Below, one piece after another: positions 1-6,219 of a DNA stretch of 6,942 bases. Source of the stretch: DASPTH01 sp035623515 (GTDB lineage: Bacteria; Actinomycetota; Acidimicrobiia; IMCC26256; DASPTH01). The notes beneath the pieces were generated by a model. It saw only the letters and a program-made list of their open reading frames with translations. It made no database searches and was not told where the DNA came from. The first letter of the stretch is position 1, and the number at the start of each line of letters is the position of its first letter. Where the stretch lies: the NCBI GenBank assembly GCA_035623515.1, contig DASPTH010000110.1, positions 1 to 6,942 on the forward strand. The letters run 5' to 3'. The position numbers and the translations under genes were made by a program.

Positions 1-2373
1 CGCGAGCGCGCCGAACGCCGGCTCGAGGCCACCGAGGGCAACCTGCTGCGCCTCAACGACCTCCTTCGCGAGGTGCGGCGCCAGCTCACGCCCCTCCAGC
101 GCCAGGCCGACGCCGCCCGCCGCCACGGTGGGCTCGTCGCCGAGCTCCGCGCCATCCGCCTCCACCTCGCGGGGCACGAGATCGCCGGCCTCCAAGCCCG
201 CATCGAGCGGCTCCGGGACGCCCGGGCCGACCACGCGCAACGGGAGGCCGACCTGCGCGTCCGCCTCCGTGACCTCGACCTCGCCGTGCTCGAGGCGGAG
301 CGGTCGCTCACCGCGATGGGCGACGACGCGCTCGCCGACTGGCTCGTCCGCGTCGAAGCCGTGCGCGGGCGGGTGCGCGGCCTCGCCGCCCTCCTCACCG
401 AGAAGCACCGGGGGGTCGAACGGGAGCTGGCGGCCGCAGCCGACGCCGGCGTGCTCGAGACGCTCGTGGCCGACGCCGGCATGCTCCGCGCGGAGGTCGC
501 CGAGCTCGACCGTGCTATCGCTGCCGCGCCGCCGCCCGGTGCCCGCGACGTCTCGGCCGCGGAGGCGGGGCTGCACGACGCCGAAGCCGCGTGGCGGAGC
601 GCAGAGGCCGAGGCGGCGCGGTGGCGGGCGCGCGCCGACGCGCTCGAGCTCGGCCTCGGCGCGGCGCGCGCCGACACGGGCGTCGAGCACCTCGGCGGCG
701 TCGACGGCGTGGTCGGGCCCCTCGTCGACGTTCTCGAGATCGAGGCCGGGGCGGAAGCCGCGGTGCTCTCCGCGCTCGGCGAGGCGTTGCGCGCCGTCGT
801 CATCCAGGGCGGCGACGCCGCCGCGCACGCAATCGAGCAGCTCCACGAAGGAGAGTCGAGCGGCTTGCTGCTCGTCATCGACGAGCTCGGGCCCGGCGCG
901 CAACCGTCGCTCACGCCGCCCGGCGCGCGCCCCCTCGCCGACTGCGTGCACACCCGCGTGCCCGGCCTGCACTCCCTGCTCGGCCGCATGCTCGCGCGCA
1001 TGGTGCTCGTCGACTCCGGCTGGCGCACGGCGCTCGAGCTCGCGCTGGCGCATCCCGAGTTGGTGGTGCTCACGTCGTCGGGTGACCGCCTGGGGGGCGG
1101 GGGTCCGTGGCGGATCGGCGGCGACGCCGCGACCGTCACGCAGGGAGCTTTCGAGGAAGCGGTCGCGCACACCGTCGACGCCGAGGCCGCACGCACTCGT
1201 GCGGCCGAGCGCGTCGAGGGCGCGCGCGCGAGCCTCGACCGCGCACGCGCGACAGCGACGGACCTGCTCGCGCTCGAGCACCGCCGCACGATGGTGGAGG
1301 AACGACTGCAGGCAGTCGTTGCCCGTCTTGCCGCGCGCGATCGTGACGAGCAGGCGCGCGCCGAGCAGGTCCGCGCGTCGTTCCTCGCTCGCGGTGCCGC
1401 GTACCGCGAGCTCTCGGCGCGCCTCGATGCCGCGGCGACCCGCGCGGGGGCGCTGCACGACCGGCTGCGCGAACAGCGGCGGCGCCAGTCGGAAGCGGCG
1501 CGTGCGTCGGCCGAGCAGCTCGACACGCTGCGTACCGAACGCGGCGGGCTCGAGCACGAGCTCGCCGGGATCCGGGAGCGGGCCCAGCGCGCCGAGATCG
1601 ACGACGCCGAGGCCCGCTTGCGTTTGGAGACGGCCGTGGAGCGGCTCCGGACCGACTACGAGGTCGAGCCCGGCGTCGCCCTCGACGCCCCGGCTCCGGA
1701 CGTGCCGGAGGGCACGACGCTCGCAGGCCGCGCGCGCGAGCTCGAACGCGAGCTGCGCCTCATGGGGCCGATCAACCCGCTCGCGCTCGAAGAACACGAC
1801 GCGCTCCAGGAGCGGCACCGCTTCCTGCAGGAGCAGCTCGAGGACGTCAAGGCGAGCCGGCGCGAGCTCACGCGCGTGATCCGCGCCGTCGACCGCGAGA
1901 TCGTCACGATCTTCGAGGGTGCCTTCGCCGACGTGAGCGAGCACTTCGAGCGGTTGTTCGCCACGCTCTTCCCCGGGGGAGCCGGCCGGCTGCTCCTCAC
2001 GGAACCCGACGACCTGCTCAACACCGGGATCGACATGGAAGCGCGCCCGTCGGGCAAGAACGTCCGCCGGCTCTCGCTGCTCTCGGGCGGGGAACGGTCG
2101 CTCACTGCGCTCGCGTTCCTGTTCGCGGTGTTCCGCGCTCGGCCGTCACCCTTCTACCTGATGGACGAGGTCGAGGCGGCGCTCGACGACGTGAACCTGC
2201 ATCGTTTCCTCGACCTCGTGCACGAGTTCCGCGACGACGCGCAACTCGTGATCGTGTCGCACCAGAAGCGCACGATGGAAGCAGCCGACTGCCTCTACGG
2301 CGTGTCGATGCCACCCGGGGGTTCGAGCCGCGTGGTGAGCCAGCGCATCCGCGACGAGCTGCCCGTGGTCTGA
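1..2373 (+). CDS. smc: Chromosome partition protein SMC (5'-truncated)
   Basis: SMC is the ATPase subunit of bacterial condensin; with ScpA and ScpB it compacts and segregates the chromosome. The frame is open from base 1, so the gene enters from outside the window; the first ATG (position 73) is internal and not the true start. The fragment has 790 residues. Residues 1-230 form the N-terminal coiled-coil arm, starting with the typical ERRLEATEGNLLRLNDLL stretch that follows the N-terminal head. Residues about 231-375 are the hinge (LGGVDGVVGPL at its start, glycine-rich GGGGPWRIGG at its end). The returning arm follows, then the joint motif GPINPLALEEHD from residue 589. The C-terminal head has the ABC signature LSGGE (694-698), Walker B FYLMDE (718-723) and the H-loop histidine of VSHQKRTMEAAD (residue 754). 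Walker A lies upstream of the window. Both arms look shorter than in well-known SMCs. The next gene starts 18 bp after the stop. Confidence 0.97.
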   Translation, partial: RERAERRLEATEGNLLRLNDLLREVRRQLTPLQRQADAARRHGGLVAELRAIRLHLAGHEIAGLQARIERLRDARADHAQREADLRVRLRDLDLAVLEAERSLTAMGDDALADWLVRVEAVRGRVRGLAALLTEKHRGVERELAAAADAGVLETLVADAGMLRAEVAELDRAIAAAPPPGARDVSAAEAGLHDAEAAWRSAEAEAARWRARADALELGLGAARADTGVEHLGGVDGVVGPLVDVLEIEAGAEAAVLSALGEALRAVVIQGGDAAAHAIEQLHEGESSGLLLVIDELGPGAQPSLTPPGARPLADCVHTRVPGLHSLLGRMLARMVLVDSGWRTALELALAHPELVVLTSSGDRLGGGGPWRIGGDAATVTQGAFEEAVAHTVDAEAARTRAAERVEGARASLDRARATATDLLALEHRRTMVEERLQAVVARLAARDRDEQARAEQVRASFLARGAAYRELSARLDAAATRAGALHDRLREQRRRQSEAARASAEQLDTLRTERGGLEHELAGIRERAQRAEIDDAEARLRLETAVERLRTDYEVEPGVALDAPAPDVPEGTTLAGRARELERELRLMGPINPLALEEHDALQERHRFLQEQLEDVKASRRELTRVIRAVDREIVTIFEGAFADVSEHFERLFATLFPGGAGRLLLTEPDDLLNTGIDMEARPSGKNVRRLSLLSGGERSLTALAFLFAVFRARPSPFYLMDEVEAALDDVNLHRFLDLVHEFRDDAQLVIVSHQKRTMEAADCLYGVSMPPGGSSRVVSQRIRDELPVV

Positions 2374-2391
2374 GCGGGCCGCACGCTGCTG

Positions 2392-3372
2392 ATGACCCCT
2401 CCGGCGCTCGCACTCGTCGTGGCCGCCGGTGCCAACTCCCCGGGCCTCGTCGAGGCCTGCGGGCCGAAGGGCAGCCAGTCGTGGCTCTGCTCGAGCGTGT
2501 ACCGCATCACGGGGGACCAGACCGCGGCAAACGTCGCCGACGCGCTGTCGAAGCCCCTGCGCATCGTCTTCATCCTCGTGGTGGCGTGGCTCCTCGTCGT
2601 GCTGTCGCGCGTGCTCATCAACCGCTTCGTGCGCCACCTGAGTGGTGGCGTCGAGCGGCTGAGCACTCTCCGGCCGGGGATCGCCATCGTCGACACCTCG
2701 CGCATCTCGCCCGAGCGCAGCGCGCGCCGGGCGGCGACGATCGGAGCGGTGCTGCGGAGCATCGCCGCCTTGTTGATCTGGTCGGTCGCCGTCCTCACGA
2801 TCCTCGACGACCTCGGCGTGAACCTCGCGCCCCTCCTCGCCGGCGCCGGCGTCGCCGGCCTCGCGCTCGGGTTCGGCGCGCAGTCGCTCGTGCGCGACTT
2901 CATCAGCGGGCTCTTCATGCTGATCGAGGACCAGTACGGCGTCGGTGACGTGATCGACACCGGCGTCGCCACCGGTACCGTCGAAGCGCTGACCCTGCGC
3001 ACGACCCGCTTGCGCGACACCGAGGGAGTCGTCTGGCACGTGCCGAACGGTGAGATCCGGCGGGTGGGGAACATGTCGCAGCAGTGGGCGCGCGCGCTCG
3101 TCGATGTGACCATCGGGTACGAGGCCGACGTCGCGCGCGCGACCGACGCGATCACGCGGGCAGTCGCCGGGGTCCGCAGCGACCCGGCGATCGGACGCGC
3201 CATCCTCGACGACCCGGAGGTGCTCGGGCTCGAGTCCGTCGCGCCCGATCGAGTCGTCATCCGCGTCGCGGTCCGCACGCGACCACAGGAGCACGAGCGT
3301 GTCGCGCGCGCGCTCCGGGCACGTATCAAGCAGACCCTCGACGACGAGGGCATCACCGTCCCGTCCGCCTGA
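2392..3372 (+). CDS. MscS-family mechanosensitive ion channel
   Basis: This 326-residue inner-membrane protein belongs to the small-conductance mechanosensitive channel family, homoheptamers that open under membrane tension to release solutes during hypo-osmotic shock. Membrane segments are visible at about residues 56-80 and 117-139, followed by the glycine/alanine-rich pore helix (LAGAGVAGLALGFGAQSLVR, 149-168). The family hallmark then runs through FISGLFMLIEDQYGVGDVI (170-188). The cytoplasmic beta domain follows, with VPNGEI at 217-222 and an alpha/beta C-terminal domain. The N-terminal region before the first segment carries two cysteines (23 and 33), probably extracytoplasmic and possibly disulfide-bonded. 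The ATG at 2392 is chosen because it lies just after the smc stop, but no Shine-Dalgarno sequence precedes it. A GTG at 2419 is an alternative start that would keep both cysteines. Family membership is secure. Physiological gating is inferred, since many paralogues in this family are uncharacterised. Confidence 0.93.
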   Translation: MTPPALALVVAAGANSPGLVEACGPKGSQSWLCSSVYRITGDQTAANVADALSKPLRIVFILVVAWLLVVLSRVLINRFVRHLSGGVERLSTLRPGIAIVDTSRISPERSARRAATIGAVLRSIAALLIWSVAVLTILDDLGVNLAPLLAGAGVAGLALGFGAQSLVRDFISGLFMLIEDQYGVGDVIDTGVATGTVEALTLRTTRLRDTEGVVWHVPNGEIRRVGNMSQQWARALVDVTIGYEADVARATDAITRAVAGVRSDPAIGRAILDDPEVLGLESVAPDRVVIRVAVRTRPQEHERVARALRARIKQTLDDEGITVPSA

Positions 3373-3403
3373 CGGGCGAACCACGGGTGCTTGACTGGCC
3401 CGC

Positions 3404-3619
3404 ATGGCGGTGACGATCTACGGGGTCTGCGCGTTGACGTTCATGATGGTGATGTACGCGCTGGAACGGCGCGGCCGGAGCTTCGTGCTCGCGTTCGCCG
3501 CCGGCTGCGTGTTGTCGAGCGTGTACGGCTTCCTGTCCGGCGCGTGGCCGTTCGGGGTCGTCGAGCTCATCTGGGCCGTCATCGCGGTGCGGCGCTACCG
3601 GGAGCCGCTGCCGGCCTGA
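3404..3619 (+). CDS. Small hydrophobic membrane protein, 71 aa, function unknown
   Basis: I do not recognise a named family. The product has 71 residues and is strongly hydrophobic. A first segment covers about residues 4-19 (TIYGVCALTFMMVMYA), followed by a charged turn ERRGR. A second segment lies at about 26-45 (rich in Ala, Gly and Val), and a third short one (PFGVVELIWAVIAV) covers about 49-62. It ends with the basic sequence RRYREPLPA. Two or three membrane passes are likely, with the charged ERRGR turn and basic tail as candidate cytoplasmic anchors. It reads as a real gene: the composition is membrane-like rather than the arginine/proline-rich sequence of GC-shadow frames, and it fills the gap between the channel gene (31 bp upstream) and ftsY (41 bp downstream). 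No clear Shine-Dalgarno precedes the ATG, so the start is less certain. Proximity suggests co-transcription with the channel gene, but no functional link is shown. Confidence 0.72.
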   Translation: MAVTIYGVCALTFMMVMYALERRGRSFVLAFAAGCVLSSVYGFLSGAWPFGVVELIWAVIAVRRYREPLPA

Positions 3620-3627
3620 AGCCCACA

Positions 3628-3633
3628 TAGCAT
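3628..3633 (+). promoter_or_regulatory. Possible -10 element upstream of ftsY
   Basis: The hexamer TAGCAT sits in the 41-bp gap between the small membrane-protein gene and ftsY and matches the TAnnnT -10 pattern that often suffices in high-GC actinobacteria. It would give a start near 3640 and a leader of about 20 nt containing the ftsY ribosome-binding site. No -35 match is visible at the usual spacing, so this is a weak call. Read-through from upstream is equally possible. Confidence 0.25.
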
Positions 3634-3649
3634 CGCTGGCCTCCCGACC

Positions 3650-3654
3650 AGAGG
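3650..3654 (+). promoter_or_regulatory. Ribosome-binding site of ftsY
   Basis: AGAGG ends 6 nt before the ATG at 3661, good Shine-Dalgarno spacing. It supports that ATG as the start and therefore the presence of the N-terminal membrane segment in the FtsY product. Confidence 0.65.
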
Positions 3655-3660
3655 TCCATC

Positions 3661-4812
3661 ATGTCGCCCGCCATCGTCGTCGCCCTCATCGCCCTCCTCG
3701 CGGTCGCGCTCGTCGCGCTCGGCCTCGGCCTGTCGCGCCGCGCGCAGCGGCGCGGTGAGGTCGCGCCGCCTCCGCCGTCCGGCGCGGTTGCCGTCGAGCA
3801 AGCCGAACCCGAGACCCCTGCGCCGCCTGCGCCCGTCGTGGAGGCGCCGGAACCGGGGCCGGCGCCCGCGCCCGTCGCCGAGGTGCCCACCGCGCTCGAA
3901 GAAGCGCCCGCGCCGCCGCGGCTCCGGGACCGGCTCGGCAAGACCCGTGCCGCGTTCGCCCGCTCGATCGCGGCCGTGCGCGGGCGCGGCGGGGTGGACG
4001 ACGAGACGTGGGACGAGCTCGAGGAGACCCTCCTGCTCGCCGACGTCGGGCTCCCCACGACGACCCGCGTGCTCGACGACCTGCGCGAGCGGGCGCGCCA
4101 GGAGAAGATCACCGATGCCGACACGCTGGTGGGAGCGCTCCGCACCGAGTTGGTCGCGCTGCTCGACGAGACCGGCGACCGGGCGCTGCTCTCGCACGCG
4201 GGCGAGCCGAACGTGTGGATGTTCGTGGGCGTGAACGGCGTGGGCAAGACGACGACCATCGCCAAGGTCGCCCAGCACGAGTCGTCGGAAGGGCACCGCA
4301 TCGTGCTCGCGGCCGCCGACACGTTCCGAGCCGCGGCCGCCGAGCAGCTCGCCCTGTGGGCCGACCGTGTCGGCGCCGAGCTGGTGCGGGGCCAGGAGGG
4401 CGCCGATCCCGGTTCGGTGGTGTTCGACGCCATGAGCGCGGCCACGGGGCGAGGTGCCGATCTGGTGCTCGTCGACACCGCCGGCCGCCTCCACACCAAG
4501 GTCAATCTGATGAACGAGCTGGAGAAGCTGCGGCGGATCGTCGAACGGACCCCGGGCGCGCTCAAGGAGGTGCTCCTCGTCCTCGACGCCACCACCGGCC
4601 AGAACGGCTTGTCGCAGGCCCGCGAGTTCGCGGATGCCGTCGACGTCACCGGCGTCGTGCTCACCAAGCTCGACGGCACCGCGAAGGGCGGCATCGTCCT
4701 CGCGATCGAGGCCGAGCTGCACATCCCGGTGAAGCTCGTGGGCGTGGGCGAGTCCGCCGCCGACCTGCTCCCGTTCGAACCCGAGAACTTCGTCGACGCG
4801 TTGCTCGAATAG
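3661..4812 (+). CDS. ftsY: Signal recognition particle receptor FtsY
   Basis: FtsY is the membrane-associated SRP receptor GTPase. It pairs with Ffh so that ribosomes translating membrane proteins are delivered to the Sec translocon. The 383-residue product starts with a single hydrophobic segment (about residues 4-24) followed by RRAQRR, consistent with a signal anchor that leaves the rest in the cytoplasm. A Pro/Ala/Glu-rich linker covers about 33-86. The helical N domain begins at LRDRLGKTRAAF (88-99) and includes WDELEETLLLADVGL from residue 117. The G domain shows G1 GVNGVGKTTT (190-199), DTFRAAAAEQL (220-230), G3 DTAGR (272-276), G4 TKLDG (335-339) followed by TAKGG, and GVGE at 361-364. 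The G motifs and the DTFRAAAAEQL form separate it from Ffh, and no M domain follows. A membrane-anchored form is common in Actinomycetota, unlike the long acidic A domain of E. coli FtsY. ffh starts 11 bp after the stop, so the two partners are probably co-transcribed. Confidence 0.97.
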   Translation: MSPAIVVALIALLAVALVALGLGLSRRAQRRGEVAPPPPSGAVAVEQAEPETPAPPAPVVEAPEPGPAPAPVAEVPTALEEAPAPPRLRDRLGKTRAAFARSIAAVRGRGGVDDETWDELEETLLLADVGLPTTTRVLDDLRERARQEKITDADTLVGALRTELVALLDETGDRALLSHAGEPNVWMFVGVNGVGKTTTIAKVAQHESSEGHRIVLAAADTFRAAAAEQLALWADRVGAELVRGQEGADPGSVVFDAMSAATGRGADLVLVDTAGRLHTKVNLMNELEKLRRIVERTPGALKEVLLVLDATTGQNGLSQAREFADAVDVTGVVLTKLDGTAKGGIVLAIEAELHIPVKLVGVGESAADLLPFEPENFVDALLE

Positions 4813-4835
4813 CCTCTGCTCGAATGTTCGAGGCT
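4811..4835 (+). promoter_or_regulatory. Inverted repeats spanning the ffh start codon
   Basis: Two mutually exclusive pairings can be read here. A compact hairpin pairs CTCGA (4819-4823) with TCGAG (4828-4832) and leaves a four-base loop ATGT, so the ffh start codon (4824-4826) is the loop. The other pairs AGCCTC (4811-4816, overlapping the ftsY stop codon) with GAGGCT (4830-4835) around a 13-nt loop. No Shine-Dalgarno sequence precedes this ATG, so translation from ftsY may be coupled. The sequence match is direct; a regulatory role is inference, and repeats this short can arise by chance. Confidence 0.35.
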
Positions 4836-6137
4836 CTTTCCGACCGCTTCGAGGGCATCTTCAAGAAGCTGCGGAGCCGCGGCCTCCTCACCGACAAGGA
4901 GATCGACGAGGTGGCCCGCGAGCTGCGCGCCGCCCTCCTCGAGGCCGATGTCAACGTCGGCGTCGCGCGCAACTTCATCGCGCGCGTGAAGGAGCGGGCG
5001 CGCGGCTCGGCGGTGTCGAAGAGCCTGAGCCCCGCGCAGCAGGTGATCAAGATCGTCGACGAGGAGCTCGTGGAGACCCTCGGCGGCACCACCGGGAAGC
5101 TCACGGTGGCTTCGAAGCCGCCGAGCGTCGTCATGATGGCGGGGCTGCAGGGATCGGGGAAGACCACCGCGTCGGCCAAGCTGGCCAAGTACCTCGTGAG
5201 TCAGGGACGGCGTCCGATGCTCGTGGCTGCCGACCTGCAACGTCCTGCGGCCGTCGAGCAGTTGCGCGTGCTCGGTGAGCGCGTCGGTGTCCCGGTGTAC
5301 TCCGCGTCGACCGACCCGGTGTCGGTCGCACGCGGCAGCCTCGACGAGGCGGCGCGCCTCGGGCGCGACGTCGTCATCGTCGACACCGCGGGCCGGTTGC
5401 AGGTCGACGCGGATTTGATGGACGAGCTCCGCCACGTCCGCGACGCGGTGCACCCGAACGACACCTTGCTCGTCGTCGACGCGATGACGGGCCAGGAGGC
5501 GGTGAACGTCGCCACGGAGTTCGAGAGCTCGGTCGGGCTCACCGGGGTCGTCCTCACGAAGATCGACGGCGACGCGCGCGGCGGAGCCGCGCTCTCGGTG
5601 AAGGAGGTGGTGGGCAAGCCCATCTTGTTCGCGGGCACCGGCGAGAAGCTCGACGACTTCGAGCCGTTCCATCCCGACCGCATGGCCAGCCGCATCCTCG
5701 GCATGGGCGACGTGCTCACGCTGATCGAGAAGGCCGAGGCCACGTTCGACCAGCAGGAGATGCAGAAGGCCGAGGAGAAGCTGCGCAAGGGTCAGCTCAC
5801 CCTCGAGGACTTCCTCGACCAGATGCGCCAGGTCAAGAAGATGGGCCCGATCCAGAACGTGCTCGGGATGCTCCCCGGTATGCCCAAGGAGCTGAAGAAC
5901 GCCGAGATCGACGACCACGAGATCGCGCGGGTCGAGGCGATCATCTGCTCGATGACTCCCGCCGAACGCCGCGACCCGTCGCTCATCAACGGTTCGCGGC
6001 GCCAGCGCATCGCGCGCGGCAGCGGCGTGACCACCCAGGACGTCAATGCGCTGCTCAAGCAGTTCAAGATGGTGCAGCAGATGATGCGTGGCGCCGCGAA
6101 GGGAAAGATGCCGAAGCTCCCGGTCGGTGACCTCTGA
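4824..6137 (+). CDS. ffh: Signal recognition particle GTPase Ffh (SRP54)
   Basis: Ffh is the protein subunit of SRP. It binds signal sequences and 4.5S/SRP RNA and docks with FtsY through a shared GTPase cycle. The product has 437 residues. The N domain opens with MFEALSDRFEGIFKKL, the family's usual N-terminus, which fixes the start. The G domain has G1 GLQGSGKTT (107-115), then DLQRPAAVEQL, G3 DTAGR (187-191), and G4 TKIDG (245-249) followed by DARGG. The M domain begins near residue 294 (MGDVLTLIEKAE) and has the methionine- and glycine-rich finger region MGPIQNVLGMLPGMP. The RNA-binding helix-turn-helix contains SRRQRIARGSG (391-401), and methionine-rich helices close the protein. It ends soon after MRGAAKGKMPKL, near the length of E. 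coli Ffh and without the long tail of mycobacterial and streptomycete versions. In-frame codons upstream within ftsY are shadow sequence. It lies 11 bp after ftsY. Confidence 0.97.
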   Translation: MFEALSDRFEGIFKKLRSRGLLTDKEIDEVARELRAALLEADVNVGVARNFIARVKERARGSAVSKSLSPAQQVIKIVDEELVETLGGTTGKLTVASKPPSVVMMAGLQGSGKTTASAKLAKYLVSQGRRPMLVAADLQRPAAVEQLRVLGERVGVPVYSASTDPVSVARGSLDEAARLGRDVVIVDTAGRLQVDADLMDELRHVRDAVHPNDTLLVVDAMTGQEAVNVATEFESSVGLTGVVLTKIDGDARGGAALSVKEVVGKPILFAGTGEKLDDFEPFHPDRMASRILGMGDVLTLIEKAEATFDQQEMQKAEEKLRKGQLTLEDFLDQMRQVKKMGPIQNVLGMLPGMPKELKNAEIDDHEIARVEAIICSMTPAERRDPSLINGSRRQRIARGSGVTTQDVNALLKQFKMVQQMMRGAAKGKMPKLPVGDL

Positions 6138-6153
6138 TCCGATCGGATACGCT
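6127..6153 (+). promoter_or_regulatory. Possible rpsP promoter containing a 12-bp palindrome
   Basis: TACGCT (6148-6153) fits TAnnnT as a -10, and GTGACC (6127-6132) matches four of six bases of the -35 consensus, though the 15-bp spacer is short. Between them lies a perfect palindrome ATCCGATCGGAT (6137-6148) that overlaps the last base of the ffh stop codon, placed where a dimeric regulator could act. Transcription would begin near 6160, leaving a leader of about 60 nt. The palindrome is certain; promoter and operator roles are inference. Confidence 0.3.
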
Positions 6154-6167
6154 GTCGCCCCGCACCC

Positions 6168-6197
6168 GGCGCACCCTGCCGCCGCGCCCGGTGCGCT
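6168..6197 (+). promoter_or_regulatory. Stem-loop in the rpsP leader
   Basis: GCGCACC (6169-6175) pairs perfectly with GGTGCGC (6190-6196) around a 14-nt loop, and a G-U pair could extend the base (6168 with 6197). A second upstream copy, CGCACC (6161-6166), could compete for the same right arm, so alternative folds are possible. The stem ends 7 nt before the rpsP ribosome-binding site. There is no T-run after it, so it is not a standard intrinsic terminator. It could be a leader-control or RNA-processing element, or merely GC-rich coincidence. Confidence 0.4.
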
Positions 6198-6203
6198 CCC
6201 GAC

Positions 6204-6210
6204 GAGAGGA
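6204..6210 (+). promoter_or_regulatory. Ribosome-binding site that fixes the rpsP start
   Basis: GAGAGGA lies 9 nt before the GTG at 6220 and only 3 nt before the in-frame TTG at 6214. Spacing therefore favours GTG, giving MAVKIRLMRVG, the usual N-terminus of S16. Confidence 0.7.
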
Positions 6211-6219
6211 ACCTTGTTC

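Noticed and set aside
1220..1260. Alternating GC runs in smc as Z-DNA or a repeat element
   Set aside because: They are explained by Ala/Arg codons in coiled-coil sequence at high GC, and similar runs occur throughout the window.
128..1879. A 583-codon plus-strand frame within smc
   Set aside because: It is Ser/Arg/Pro-rich nonsense in another frame of smc, whose frame shows clear arm, hinge and ATPase motifs.
3391..3396. TTGACT as a -35 element
   Set aside because: The matching -10 position would fall inside the small membrane-protein gene (about 3414-3419) with no TAnnnT match, so it could not serve that gene's ATG at 3404.
3373..3402. CGGGC/GCCCG inverted repeat after the channel gene as a terminator
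   Set aside because: The stem is only 5 bp with a 20-nt loop and no T-run follows; the next gene starts immediately.
2146..3405. A 419-codon minus-strand frame opposite the channel gene
   Set aside because: Its composition is rich in Arg, Asp, His and Ala with no recognisable domain, and it mirrors a well-supported MscS-family gene; it is a GC-driven shadow.
6088..6219. A longer rpsP product starting at the ATG at 6088
   Set aside because: The added 44 residues overlap the end of ffh and do not resemble S16. The GTG at 6220 has a well-spaced ribosome-binding site and gives the canonical N-terminus.
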